This document shows positions 1-52,118 of a stretch of DNA of 64,000 nt, one piece after another. How positions within the stretch are numbered: the first letter of the stretch is position 1; every line of letters begins with the position of its first letter. The notes under the pieces are model-generated. The model ran no database searches and was not told the DNA's origin. It saw nothing but the letters and a program-made list of their open reading frames with translations. The position numbers were made by a program, and so were the translations under genes. The DNA is from Ianthella basta (taxonomy: Eukaryota; Porifera; Demospongiae; Verongiida; Ianthellidae), in NCBI GenBank assembly GCA_964019415.1, contig OZ025872.1:2910699-2974698 (forward strand), written 5' to 3'.

Positions 1-671
1 TATATCTGATGACTTCGGTACACTTTGGTGCACCTATTTCAACAGATTTATTCTACCTTTGCATCGTGTAATTCCCTTAAACCTTTATTGCTCACTGGCA
101 TTGTGTGTCTTGCAATTAAAGCAGCCATCTGCTTTCTAGCTAGTATCTTTTGGCATCATACCCAAGCCGACACTTCCCAAGTGAGGAAAAAGGTTTGTGG
201 CTGTGAACACGAAACTATAACGTTATGTAAAGTAATTTTGAATTACTGTACAGTGCACTTATGGAACAAGCTGTCTTAGAGTAATGAAGGTGGCTTTGAC
301 TGGGATTAACTCTTTCACTGTGTTGTAATACTAGTTCTGCTACTGACTGTACCTAGCCGTTATGGAGGTGGCTGTGCTTACAATATTTCAATCTTAATCC
401 TCCTCATTTTCACGAGATGGCACACAAATTGTCACTTTGTAAAGCAGCTATCTGATAGGCTCTGCCCACATTCTGGCAGTAGTCACAACATCCTACCGAG
501 TTTCACCAGACCCTTCCTCCCCTCACTCACTCATACGTACCCACTCTGGAAAGGTCAGGCACATGTTTACATGTCTAGCATGCAATAGGTATTACACTTT
601 GACTCTTTTGAGTATGTCATGATTATTGACCTTAATGTGCATGTTTCTTGTATTGGTGTTTGTGTTTGTAG

Positions 672-2005
672 TTCAACATGGCCTGAAGGCTATTGAGTAC
701 CATGGAGAGGGTAGCAGTGCTGCATCCTATCAGCTCTGCCAGGCAGTGCAGGTGCAGGGAGAGGGTGGGACAAGAACAGTCTATGTCCCTGTGCAGGGTA
801 AGTTGTGACTGACACAATTAATGTAGAGCATATAGTTATCTTTCTTTGACAATTCTTGTGAACACGTTTGTTGGTAATCTTACTATGGGACACTAGTCAT
901 TGCTGGGATCGGAAGGATGTCACCAACTAAATTCACCTGACTGTCAGTGGGTGTACCATTGTGCTCTTCAATGTGTGACTGAAACCAGTTGCTTGCCATT
1001 ATGTCTCGTCCACTGAATCATTATAGCTACTATCTATCACATTGCTTGCCAGTGCTGTAGCTACTCGCTGGTGTGCCATACCTGCTAGTAAGCTAGGTAA
1101 ATGCATAGCATTGTGGAGCTGTGAGTGGTAATATTGTGTGTGCATATGATTGAGCCTGAGAATTAGCTGATAACATGATTAAAAAAGACCGTACAACAAG
1201 TGCGCACACACATCCCGTATCATTACGTATTATAAGGACTATATCATCATATAAATTGTTGCTGACTGCAAGTCGACAGCGTTCGATACTTTCTGCTGTA
1301 GGAAGTGGAGGTGCAGGAGTGACAGAGCGAGAAACGCGCGTACCGAAGTGCGATTCGTGGGTAACTGCGTCTACAAAGCTATTGGGGACCTTCTACAGAC
1401 GAGCCCTTTACAGCGTGACGGCGGTGCCTTGACAAGTGCGTAGTATTCGCTGTAGGCTGAGGATGTTGAAGGGTTTGTGGCTGAAACGTCTCTGGAGTGA
1501 TCTGATGTAGGGGTCGAACGAATAACCGAATAGTGGAATATTCGTTCGGTAGCCATATATATATTCGAAGGATAATTTTATTCGTTTGAATTGGTGATAC
1601 TTAATGACGTCATAAAAATGGCCGCTAACAACATAAACTCGTTTCGCTCATGAATCAGTCGATATGTATGGAACGAAACACCTCCTATATTTTATGGATT
1701 ACGCAGAGACTGCAGCAAAATGCTTTCTGTCAGGTCAAATTTGCTCGTTCTGCTCTTCATCTGACTACTCCCATTCCCGGTAATCGCTCCACAGAAGACA
1801 GCCATATTTGGTAATCACTTTCGGTGGAACGAATATTTGAATATTCGTTCATTGGAAGCAACGAATAGTCGAACTTAATAGAGAGTATTCGTTCGACCCT
1901 TAATCTGATGGGCTACTTAAGACAGATGTGGCAGAAGACGAAATAATGGGATGTGGATTAATAACAGCAGATGTGCGCTTTAATACTTACACAGTCTCAG
2001 CTGAT

Positions 2006-2069
<64 letters not shown>

Positions 2070-5000
2070 TTTTGACAGGAAAACCACATCAGCCTGAAAA
2101 CAGCTTATATTCTAGCATACGTCTGGCCGTGGTTGTCCATGGTGGCGTGAATTGGCTCAACATCGAAGCTTGACTGCATGCATTGATTCTTGGGAGCATA
2201 TAATACACTTTGCAACTGTCATCCACATGATATAGCAAAAGTTGTGAATTACTCAAAATGTTGTGCAAATGTATCAGACCACTTTTCGGAGGCTGGTTCA
2301 TGAGACTAATTATAGCAATAATTGCTACAAAGACTCCAGTAGGATACAAGTAAGGCCAAAGAACAAAAAGAAATTTTGTATTTAGAATCTCCATGTACAT
2401 ATATTAAGCTAGAAAGAAGATGCAAGGAAGGCTGTATGCTCTACAAAATGTATGCATAGCAGTGTGTCATACAGTGTGTGTGTGCTGAAATTTCACTGCT
2501 TTAGTATTGCACTGGCAGTTTGTTCATTTTAGCATAATGCATAAGTTGTGCTGATGACTATTCATGACTATGTATGGACTCTGCACTTACATTAACTCCA
2601 CAGTTATGGACATATAGGTCAACTCTGATTTTTAAACAGTTTGTTGTTACAGAACATTTTAGCACGAGTGCACCTATAATACATACATACCTTTCTCATG
2701 ACGTTGTAACATTTGTATCATTTATATCATATCATATGCAACCTCCAATTTACAAACTGGGGAATGAATCACATGCATGTACTTTGTCACTCGACTTGTC
2801 TGGCACAATATCAGACAGCACGGTAGTGCTGTCTATGTAGGGATGGTGGTGGTTGTTTGTATGCTGTAATACAAACGGAAAGTATCGCTACTCCTGAACA
2901 GTAGTAAGAACCGACACAAGAAACTGCTTACAAGGAAGGGAGGCTGTACAGTATACAGAGCTAACGCGTGCGCCGTTGTGAAGAAAGCGCCGACGCCTTT
3001 TTCCGTGTTTCGTCTTCTTCTTCTTCTTCTTTGTCAACCGTAGCGCACGAACGATAGGGAGTAAGAGAATAATTCACCCACAGTTCTACAGCGCTTCCGA
3101 CGGGTAAGTACCTTTTGTAGGTTAGATGACACAAATGAAGGTTTCCAGAAGATTGGGAGGCGTTCCTGGAAGAAAGACACCATTTTATGCTGACGTCACC
3201 ACACGCTTTGGCCACCGTTATTCGCCTAATCCTCCTTCAGTTTTGATTCAATAGTTCCACAGCGCGGTCAGATGACTGTTCGAAGGTGAATACAAGACTA
3301 GCTTCGATTAGCGTTCGTCTGCGTGCCGTGATCGAAGGTCATCCGCGGTCGTGCCATTTGACAGCCATTTGCAATTACTGTGCGGTTGCTTCCGGCCAGC
3401 GCTTTAGCTAGCTGCCACTTCCAGTTCCACTCCACACCCTACATCAGGGGTGTAGGTATATATGGTGCAAATCTCTTGTATGTAGGGGCCATAGCTACAT
3501 CTAGACCACCTGTGGTGTGAGTAGCTGTATAGCTACTTAAGCCAGCATATCCCTCCTGACAGTGAACAAAGATTGGGTTTATAGGAGCTGCTAGGTGACA
3601 AAGCCAGGCTGGACCTATGGACACGATTACCTAGATCAAGTATTTTTGGGAGGCTACAGCCCCTAACCTCCCTGTTTTGCCATCCTAGCCTGCATCACAA
3701 CTAACTCTCAGCCTATCCAAACATAGGTAATTGTAATATAATATCTTTGACCCACCTGCCACAGCCTATCCTAGGCTGCCCACCCAGACACAACCCTCAT
3801 TGTGCTATGGTGCTACACACCCTGCCATGATTCAGAGAATGTCCCTTTGTTGCCACTGTTGTTTGGAAGCCTTAAAAGTTGACCGGCCCATGTGTATTTG
3901 CATTTCATAAAAGGTAGAGAAACAAGGGTGTGTAATAATGTTTCCTCCAAAAACAAGGCCAGATGTAGGGATGGTGCACTGTGTACCTGCAAGGTATGGC
4001 AAAACCACCTGGCGGAAAAATCGTAGGAACAAGGAGGAGGGCCGGTCCATGCAAAGATGGGGGCCAGTTGGTCCATGCAACAAGGAGGAGGGCCGGTCCA
4101 TGCAAAACCCAGGTCATTAACATCTGCCAACATTTTGCCACGCTTGCAGTCTTGCTACCATCCCCTGTTTCTCTGCCTGTGTATTATAGTGCAATTGTAC
4201 ATGTGAGTGTGCAATAGCAAGGGCTGCCACAGGAGACTATCTTATTGCATGCATATATGCCCATTATAGCTATATGTTCCCACGTACATATATACCACCA
4301 TGTGGCATGCATACATTCACGTACGTGACTGACGTGCTAATGAGGAAAGCCTGAATAGCCAGAAACTGCAGTCTGGTGTGCACCATGGCGCATGTACAGC
4401 TGCACTCTGTACGCTGTATAAGCCATTCACATTGTGGATATAGGGAGTTTGAACTTCGCAAGTGTTGACAGTGAAGTGTACAATGTTTGTGCTGGTGTAC
4501 ACTGTAAAACAGTGTTGGATTCAGACCGCCATTGGTGTTTCACAGGGACTAAATGCATGTGTTATAGTGGTTGTTTAATTTGAAACCACTGCTTGTCCCT
4601 GAGAACCACCACTGGTGGCCTGAAACCATCACTGTTTTTACAGTGTATAGTGCCAAACAGAGAGGGCCCAGAAGTGGGTGCACCAGTTTGCAGGCAGCAA
4701 AATAGTGAAGAGCAATGGTAAGCAATAACATGTACTAGTAGCCGAGCTGGGTGGTTTTCCAGGGTCTCAAGGCAGACCAAGATGCATAGCTACATACTGT
4801 AAGTGATGAAGCCAAAGAATATGGGTCCTGCAGCTAGCTGCTACATCGAAACACGTAATGTATTGCACGAAGAGGAGAAGGGCCTAGATTCTAGAGCACA
4901 GCAAAGTAGATTGAGTAGCAAGCAATTTGCAAGGATAAACCTAATTACTATAGTGTACAGAGCACATGCAACAAAGCAGAAAGATGGGAAAATTGTAAGG

Positions 5001-7806
5001 CTGAACCTGTGGGTGTAAAGGGGAAGTTGAAGAGCTGGAATGGGCATGCAGTAGTAGGAGGTGCAGCAAAATGTTGGCAGATGTAGGGATGGTGAAAACG
5101 TATTGAAAGTCAGCGCATGTTAATGACCGGGGTTTTGCATGGACCGGCCCTCCTTGTTGCATGGACCAACTGGCCCCCCTCTTTGCATGGACCGGCCCTC
5201 CTCCTTGTTCCTACGTTTTTTCCGCCAGGTGGTTTGTAATAGTGTTTGACCGGGATGGCTGGAGAGAAAGGTGGGATTTTTCAACATGTCTGGCACTGTC
5301 TGATAACACTATACAACCCAAATGCATGGGATAAAGATAGGAGTATGTAGTGTATAGTATCCATAGTGAATAAATTCGATACCTTTTGACATTTCAGACG
5401 TCATTATTTACTGTATATTGTTAAGGGAATTAGTGTATTTGTATTTACTTAATGAGAACAACAAAATGTAAGATACGTATATATTATTGCTAGGTTGTTG
5501 TACATTGTTGATAGTATATTATTGCTGATAGATGTAACAGTTGTAGTGTTTGTACAAGGCATGTTAATTGTATATTGTTGATACATATTGTTGATAGATG
5601 TGACTATAATTATTGTGTTTGTTGAGGGTGTCTGACTGTACCTACAGTCTCCAGTGATAACAATCTCTTCTTAATGTAGCAAAAGATTCGATGGCATGTG
5701 CAAGAGCAATAGTTGTATGAATTTGCTATTATCGTCTGCTATATAATTCATTCATGTCCACAGAAATTCAAAGGAAGCGGCAGAGGTCTTCCATGACAAG
5801 TTCAGAGGAACTTGAACTTGAATGGCAGCCCAACATAAAGAAGCAGCTGCATGAGTACATGGAATTGAAGATGGATCTCCTGGAACGAGACATTTCAGAC
5901 CTCCGCTCTGAATCTGACCACAACGAAATCATCAAGCTGCTTTATGGTAACACTCTTGCCACAGTCTCAAAGCTGTTGAAGCCCCACCTGGATGCAGCAA
6001 AGAAGGAAGCTGTCAGATTATGCCAACTTGGCCTTCATAAAGGGACAGCAGTGGAAAATGACTTTGCATCTGCTGATTCCATTGATAGCCTCCTGGGGCT
6101 AATATCTGGAATGTGGGACAAGACACGATTCCTGAGGAAGGCTGTTGCTTCCATACCACGATCTACATCTGAGCGAGGTGTTGCCGAAGCCATCCTCTCA
6201 CACTACAACCTGCATTTGGCCATTTATGAGCGAGCCACACTGCTTAAAGATGCCCTTGCCAAAGAATCTGAGAGAGAAAAGGAAGGAAAATGCCCCAGAG
6301 AGGACAACAAGCTAGTGCCTCTGAAGATTACATCAATGAAATCATTTGATGACTTTTCATTTGAAGACTGCCACCGCCTTCAAGCACAACTCCTCAGCAC
6401 TGAATATGGAATCCCAGAGGAGAAGATCGTCCCCCATCATGTTGAGTCCCACTGCACAATTGTCACCATTGAAATATTTTTGAAGCTCTCTGTTTACATA
6501 ACTTCCCTTCATGACTAGAGAGAAATCCAACTCCTTGAGCAACAGCTAAACGAGGCAAACCAGGATAATTTGCAACTGAAGGTACATGAACCAATTTGTA
6601 TTTTGTTGTTTGTACATACACACTGACAGGTGTGCTAGAATTCCAGCACGCTTGTGCATGTGTGAATGACAGCTGCTGCAATTATTTAGTGTCTAACGAC
6701 TGTCCAATTACTGAACAATATTGACCCTCAATGGTTTAGCCCAAGGTTCTTTGTCTACTGCTACTGCATCTGTGGCAGTTGGCAAAGACCCTAAGGTCGA
6801 TGGTCCTGCAATTAGTTAATTGTGTTATTGCTCAGCTAGGCAATGCAGTAAAGTGTGTTTGTGCATGTACACATGCGTCAGCACATTCAAATGTTTTAGC
6901 AGCATGAATGTATTAACATCCAAGTACCACCTTGTAAATCATATCTGTAGAGTGACTTGCAGATTGCCAAGAAGAAGGCTAAGGAGAGTGTACAGCAGAC
7001 ACACAATCTGGCAGAAAGCTATGTGAGCCAGTACATGAACAATCTCCATCATATTATTAATGAGCTCATTAATACTATTTACAAACTTACAATATTCTGT
7101 TTCAGCTTCGAAGTCTGTGCTACAGCACTAGACTGACAGTCCCTTTCACTGTGCCTTTTTCTTTCCCACAACTTTGTTTTCATTTATGCAGTTTGAGAGT
7201 CACAGATATCCTCCTTGCTTGTACCAGCTGCACCAGAAAGGCCTACCCTCCTCTGATGTTGAAAGCACCATCAAGGTTTTTGACATCATGGACTTGCGAC
7301 TTTTCCATCCTGATACATCCTGGTGTGACGAGTTTAGATACCTTCTAGACGATCTCAGAGCATTGCCTAATAAAGATCGCCAGGCCGGTGTGTCACTCAG
7401 CTTCCTTGATTGCAGTGGAGTGATCACATTCTACCACTTCCACATGATGCTTGTCCCACAAGTTCTCTCTTGCGAGCCTGAGATACACCCAATTGAGCTG
7501 GAAGGAGGAGCCAAGCCCAAAGCCTTGCTGGTGTCTGCGCACGCTCCACTCAGTGTCAAGAATTGGACAAAAGAGTTCGGTATCGCTACCCATGCTAAGG
7601 GTGTTCTCTTTGCTCCTGAGTTTAAAGGTGACATTCCAAAGCTAACAGTGAGACTGGATGAACTGGAAGACATTCCGCCAGCTCTCAAGGAAGCAGAAAG
7701 GTATCTTGACATGAGAATCCTTTGTGAGCTGCAGCACCGATACAGAGTGTTCGCCACACCAAGAAGTGTACCCGCTGTACCTGCAATGGGTGTGGCAGTC
7801 ATTTGA
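672..7806 (+). CDS. Gene A: 3' part of a CARD/coiled-coil family gene (shortened paralog)
   Basis: Exons, from splice sites and alignment with genes B and C: 672-797, 5764-about 6461, 6519-6581, 6951-7022, 7192-7806 (stop TGA 7804-7806). The CARD exons lie left of the window; bases 1-671 match the intron after the gene C CARD. The first exon encodes the Q-rich linker (VQHGLKAIEYHGEG). The second encodes the helical/alpha-beta domain but breaks off two thirds of the way through. It is followed directly by sequence matching the intron before the last short coiled-coil exons. The rest of that domain and nearly the whole coiled coil are therefore deleted. Reading straight on hits TAG at 6516-6518. 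A weak donor at 6462 (gtcacc) would remove a 57-nt intron and keep frame. An AATAAA lies at about 8164. It may be a functional short isoform-like paralog or a decaying gene. Confidence 0.7.
798..1507 (+). other. Gene A intron, first part
   Basis: Intron sequence collinear with 55234-56007 of gene C at high similarity. No exon or structured element was recognised. Short open frames here are not conserved between the copies. Confidence 0.5.
1508..1902. mobile_element. hAT-like MITE with 8-bp TSD
   Basis: 395-bp element with terminal inverted repeats TAGGGGTCGAACGAATA (left) and TAAGGGTCGAACGAATA (reverse complement of the right end), one mismatch in 17. It is flanked by ATCTGATG at 1500-1507 and 1903-1910. 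The paralogous intron of gene C (around 55990-56015) holds the uninterrupted site with a single ATCTGATG, so insertion occurred after the gene duplication or only in this copy. The interior is AT-rich with more ATTCGTTCG-type motifs and no transposase. An 8-bp TSD with this terminus fits the hAT superfamily. Confidence 0.88.
2006..2070. repeat. (GATA)n microsatellite
   Basis: About 16 uninterrupted GATA units. The equivalent place in gene C (about 56115) has only GATGATGATC, so it is private to gene A. Confidence 0.97.
2071..4001 (+). other. Gene A intron, middle part, with a CpG-rich patch
   Basis: No exon is supported. Bases about 2940-3420 are richer in CpG than the surroundings and carry a GAAGAAGAAG-type run on the minus strand. 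This could be the body of an old inserted element or a cryptic promoter. An open frame on the minus strand (2961-3215) has no recognisable domain. Confidence 0.3.
4002..5235. mobile_element. Foldback element with about 140-170 bp inverted arms
   Basis: The left arm (4002-4141) and the right arm (5066-5235) are near-perfect reverse complements. Each arm contains repeats of GGCCGGTCCATGCA and GGTCCATGCAACAAGGAGG, so the arms themselves are internally repetitive. The interior (4142-5065) has no convincing coding region. I could not define a target-site duplication. Confidence 0.75.
5236..5763 (+). other. Gene A intron, last part
   Basis: AT-rich intron with repeated TATTGTTGATA-like words. It ends in the acceptor tccacag in front of the domain exon. 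Nothing else recognised. Confidence 0.4.
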
Positions 7807-8294
7807 CGGCATAGTTTTGACATGCAACTTAGTTATTAAGCATTTCTAATGAAGACCCTTCTTTCTGCTGGAAACACATACACATGCACTTCATATTGTA
7901 CCATAGCTATAACTATGCATACTGTGTGTCCACACTTTAACACTTAAGGCTTAGAATGTATGCACATTATATCTAATCCCAATTTCTAAGTGAATGCCAT
8001 TGTTATTCTTTTGTAGTGGCAAAATGTACATCCATTTTCTTTTGCAATTTTCTTTCAGCATGTCTAAGGTATAATGTACACATGTACACATCATATGATC
8101 AATTCTGGGTGCCTGTGAGTGCATGCACAACTGTACTGTATGTATTCTGTGCAGCATGCAGAGAATAAATTAATGTGCACACATGCAGCTCGCACGATAA
8201 ACAATGATTATCATCCTCAATCATATTGATATAGCTTTACATTAATTAATTTTCTACAATTCATGAAAGGTGCCTCAGCATCAGCTAAATGCCA

Positions 8295-8954
8295 TCACAT
8301 GTCAGTCAGTTGATCATCTTCATTTTCCTCCTTGGATTCCTCTGTCACAAGATTAAGCCACTGCTTCACCTGACAAATTTAAGGAGGTGGAAGAGCAGGC
8401 AACAGTAAAAGACATATATACACTTCCCATCTCCCTCAGACAAACACAGTCCCACGGACTCCCACCAGCCTGCACCGAAGACTGCTCTTGATCCCAAATA
8501 AATAGTGCACACACATAAGTATGTACCACTCAATGCATAAACTCCTTCCTTCCATATATAAATCCCTCCCTCCTTCACCAATGTCTCATTACCTCTCCTT
8601 CCAGGTCCCTTCTTCTCTTCTCCTATATAGTCTCGTCCTCCACTCCTTCAAATATCCAGCCTAGGCCCTTCCACCCCTTCCCTTCTCCCTTACCTGGAAG
8701 AGAGCCTTCTCCTTGCCAGGAAAGTCCTGAACAATGTCTTCCTTACAGCAGCGGTACTCATCTTCCTCCACAACATCTTCGCCTATTCTCCTACTATTGC
8801 ATTCATACATAGCTAAATAGATAGTGATAGATACAATAAGGACATTGAGTACAATACCACAGTATGACTGCTCAGCAACATCGACAATATTGAGACTTAG
8901 GTGAAGGCGCAATTTAGATATCTTGGCATCTAAGGAGGCACCTCCAGAGAGCAT
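8295..8954 (-). pseudogene. eIF4G2/DAP5-like W2-domain C-terminal fragment (copy 1)
   Basis: Two minus-strand exons. The last exon, 8369-8295, reads VKQWLNLVTEESKEENED..., ends at TGA, and has a good acceptor (ttgtcag). The penultimate exon ends at 8694 with donor gtaagg and reads EDVVEEDEYRCCKEDI then QDFPGKEKALFQ. The acidic VVEEE, the FPGK.KALFQV.QWL block and the acidic tail are the hallmark of the W2 (eIF5C) domain at the end of eIF4G2/DAP5. In this copy the Trp of the YHSWKED motif seen in copy 2 is replaced by Cys, and the 5' part of the exon has diverged. A possible first exon starts at ATG 8954 (MLSGGAS...). No MIF4G or MA3 exons are present. Probably a decaying partial duplicate that moved together with the CARD genes. 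Confidence 0.65.
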
Positions 8955-9124
8955 TCCAACGCATTGTTGAGTGCTACTACAGCCATAGACACATGTCTAA
9001 GACTACCGGTATGCTACAGCGCACTATACCCATTTGCAGGCGCTACTTTTAGCAGTAGCCATTTTGCGGACTTGCTTTTGAAATGGCCGAAAAAATGGCG
9101 GCGTAAATGGAGTGGGAGGAGTCA

Positions 9125-9960
9125 GGGGGGTCGGACAAGGTCCTGGGATTGCGCAATATCAGCACCTCAATAATTGCATTCCTGACATTCCAATCACATC
9201 TCCATATGTTAGCTGACTGTGCTTCAAGGCCGAGTGTGCATACCCTGAGCCATGGCAGGGCCTTGTACTGCATTCGCACCCCTGGTATGACCCGTACGTA
9301 CGTAGCCAAGGAGCCATGCGGTGGACTGGGCTTAATTGTCTGACCGCTTTCACGATTTAGTTTTGCAAGTTATCGCAGCGTTTCTTGAGGATTGCCAGCA
9401 CGCTTAAAAGCCATTTCTAGCATCCCTGCTATCGAATGTGACAAATCGTGTACAGAATCAAGACGATTTCAAGGACGTGGCTGCCGATTGCACTTCCATT
9501 GCAGAAGCAGTCAATCTATCAGTCTTGCAGTCCTGAAGTGATCAATGAGGACTCGCTACCAGCTTCTAAAAAGTCACTTACACAGGAGCACTTGCTCAGT
9601 ACTCCAGATTAGGCTCCATCTGCCTCGTAGCCAGCATCAGCGAACACTCATACACCGGTGTTGGAAAATGCTCGCAAAACCTACCTAGATCATCATCATC
9701 ATCATAATTTTATTTTGCAACAGGAGGTGCTGCATCTGCGAAGCCGCAGGTTTTCATGCAGGTCCTGATGCTGGGGAAGGGCGGGTAAGGGTCCATTTTC
9801 TGATAGCCCTTGTACAACTGTGTGCTCAGAAGCAAATAAACAAGCGATGCGACGCGTTTCTCGAAATATGTCTGCTCTTAGCTAGTATAGGTAAAATACA
9901 CAGTAAAGAGCAGTCGCGTCGGCCATTTTGCGGACACACGTGACCTTGACCGCCCCTCGG
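9125..9960. other. Insertion in the divergent promoter in front of gene B
   Basis: The matching interval in front of gene C is contiguous; here it is interrupted by about 850 bp. The insert contains an (ATC)n run followed by ATAATTTTATTTTGCAAC (about 9691-9720), reminiscent of a non-LTR/SINE tail. It also holds a second GGCCATTTTGCGGAC motif near 9920 matching the promoter-side motif near 9058. Its class was not identified. Confidence 0.45.
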
Positions 9961-10002
9961 GGAGGCGGAGGAGTAGCTCTATTCAGTAACATCCCAGTGA
10001 AC

Positions 10003-50508
<40,506 letters not shown>

Positions 50509-50835
50509 CTTAGCTATTAAGCACTTGTAATGAAGACCCTTATTCCCACTGGAAACACATGCACACATAAATATTGTACCATAGCTATAATATTATATAA
50601 ATCACTAGTACTGCGTGTCCACACTTTAACACTTAAGTCTTATGCATGCACATTATAATCCTAATCTCCAATTGAATGCCACTGTAATTCTTTTGTTGTG
50701 CCAAACATACAATCCACTTAATTGCTTTGTATACAACTTTCTTTCAGCACGACTATAGTAATAATTATTATAAGTTATACACATCAAATCCAGTTTCAAG
50801 CAGATTTCATGTATACATGAATAGATGTTTACTGT

Positions 50836-50837
<2 letters not shown>

Positions 50838-50893
<56 letters not shown>
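50838..50893. repeat. (TG)n microsatellite 3' of gene B
   Basis: About 28 TG units, interrupted at the right by GCGGG. Gene A has no such tract at the matching place (about 8085). Confidence 0.97.
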
Positions 50894-50896
<3 letters not shown>

Positions 50897-50993
50897 GGTG
50901 TGTGTGTGTTGCAGTTTGCAAAAACTATGCGGCTGACACAATAAACAATGATTATCATCACTGAACGTAGTAATATAGCTTTATGTAAATTAA

Positions 50994-51929
50994 TTATAGA
51001 CAATTAATGCAAGGTGCCTCAATATAAGTTAAATTACAGTTGTCTTCAATTTCCTCCTCGCATGCATAATTATGCCTCCTGCCAAGATTCATGAGCCACT
51101 GATTGACCTGACAAATTTAAGGCAACAGCAAATAAACATACACTGCTAGCTTCTTCAGACAAACACATTCCCATGGACTCCCACAGACACCAACCCACAC
51201 CAAAGATCGTTCTTGAACCCAAATACAATATATAGTAGTGCACACACGTATGTACATAAAATATGTACCACTCAATCCTTCCATAAAATCCCTCCTTCCA
51301 TTAATCCCTCCTTCCTTCCCCTACCATCTCACTACCTCTCCTCTCCAGCCCCTTCTCCCCTCTTCCTCACCTGGAAGAGAGCCTTCTCCTTGCCAGGGAA
51401 GTCCTGAGCAATGTCCTCCTTCCAGGAGTGGTACACCTCTTCCTCAACAACATCACAGTTGTAGAGATGGCAGAACAGATGAAGGAGACAGCCTGATTCA
51501 AATTAAAAACAAAAGCACTTCAAACATACCTACAACAGTATATAGTGCGTTTGCTTGCACTTGTATGTGTGTACACGCATATACTAAAAACGCCAATGTC
51601 GGTATTCATACATATAAAAGTACACAGTGACACAGTAAGCTCATTAGGTTCAAGACCACTGCATGATTGCTTCATCATAAGTACTTTGCAGCAAGCAGGT
51701 AGCCTCTCAGCTCCAGGCTAAGTGCCTTTTCAGCAATGTATATACCAATAGAACACAAGTACGTACATTCCTTTTGGCCATTACAGCTCATGTGCAGTGC
51801 TTTTCTCTGTGGTCCCTCAAGCCACTAGTCGCTAGATCATCAGTTGGCAATATCGACAAGAATGAGACTTCGGTGAAGACGTGATTTAGATATCTTAGCA
51901 TCAAAGAAAGAGGCACCTCCGGAGAACAT
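50994..51929 (-). CDS. eIF4G2/DAP5-like W2-domain protein, C-terminal exons (copy 2)
   Basis: Minus strand. Exon 51492-51371 (donor gtgagg) encodes CLLHLFCHLYNCDVVEEEVY then HSWKEDIAQDFPGKEKALFQ. Exon 51107-50994 starts VNQWLMNLGRR, contains CEEEIEDN and stops at TAA. The W2 signature (D.VEEE, W.ED, FPGK.KALFQV.QWL) is well kept here, with the aromatic residues intact, but the acidic tail is altered relative to copy 1. Upstream, ATG 51929 opens MFSGGASFFDAKISKSRLH, similar to copy 1 with an in-frame 3-nt difference. No clean donor to the W2 exon was found, and no MIF4G or MA3 exons are present. Either a small W2-only gene or a duplicated gene end; tail-to-tail with gene B. Confidence 0.58.
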
Positions 51930-52118
51930 TCCACTGCACTGTAGAGTGCTACTGCCGCCATAGACACGTGTCTATGCAACAGCGCGCCAGCGCCATTTGC
52001 ATCTTCCAGTAGCATCTTCCATAGCGGTAGCCATTTTGCGAAACTTTGCTTTGGATCCGAGGAAATGGCGGCGTAGTAGAGTGTAGGGGGAATATATTAC
52101 AGTAACAGCCCAGTGGAC
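51930..52118. promoter_or_regulatory. Candidate bidirectional promoter between the W2 gene and gene C
   Basis: Only about 190 bp separate the minus-strand ATG (51929) from the gene C start (52119). The interval has GCCATTTTGCG and AAATGGCGGCG (YY1-like GCCAT words) and CAGCGCGCCAGCGCC. It is conserved in front of gene B apart from the insertion at 9125-9960. Confidence 0.45.

Noticed and set aside
2006..2070. Possible CRISPR-like or satellite array
   Set aside because: It is a simple GATA microsatellite without spacers.
2961..3215. Minus-strand 84-codon open frame in the CpG-rich patch
   Set aside because: No domain, no conservation in gene C, and no partner exons.
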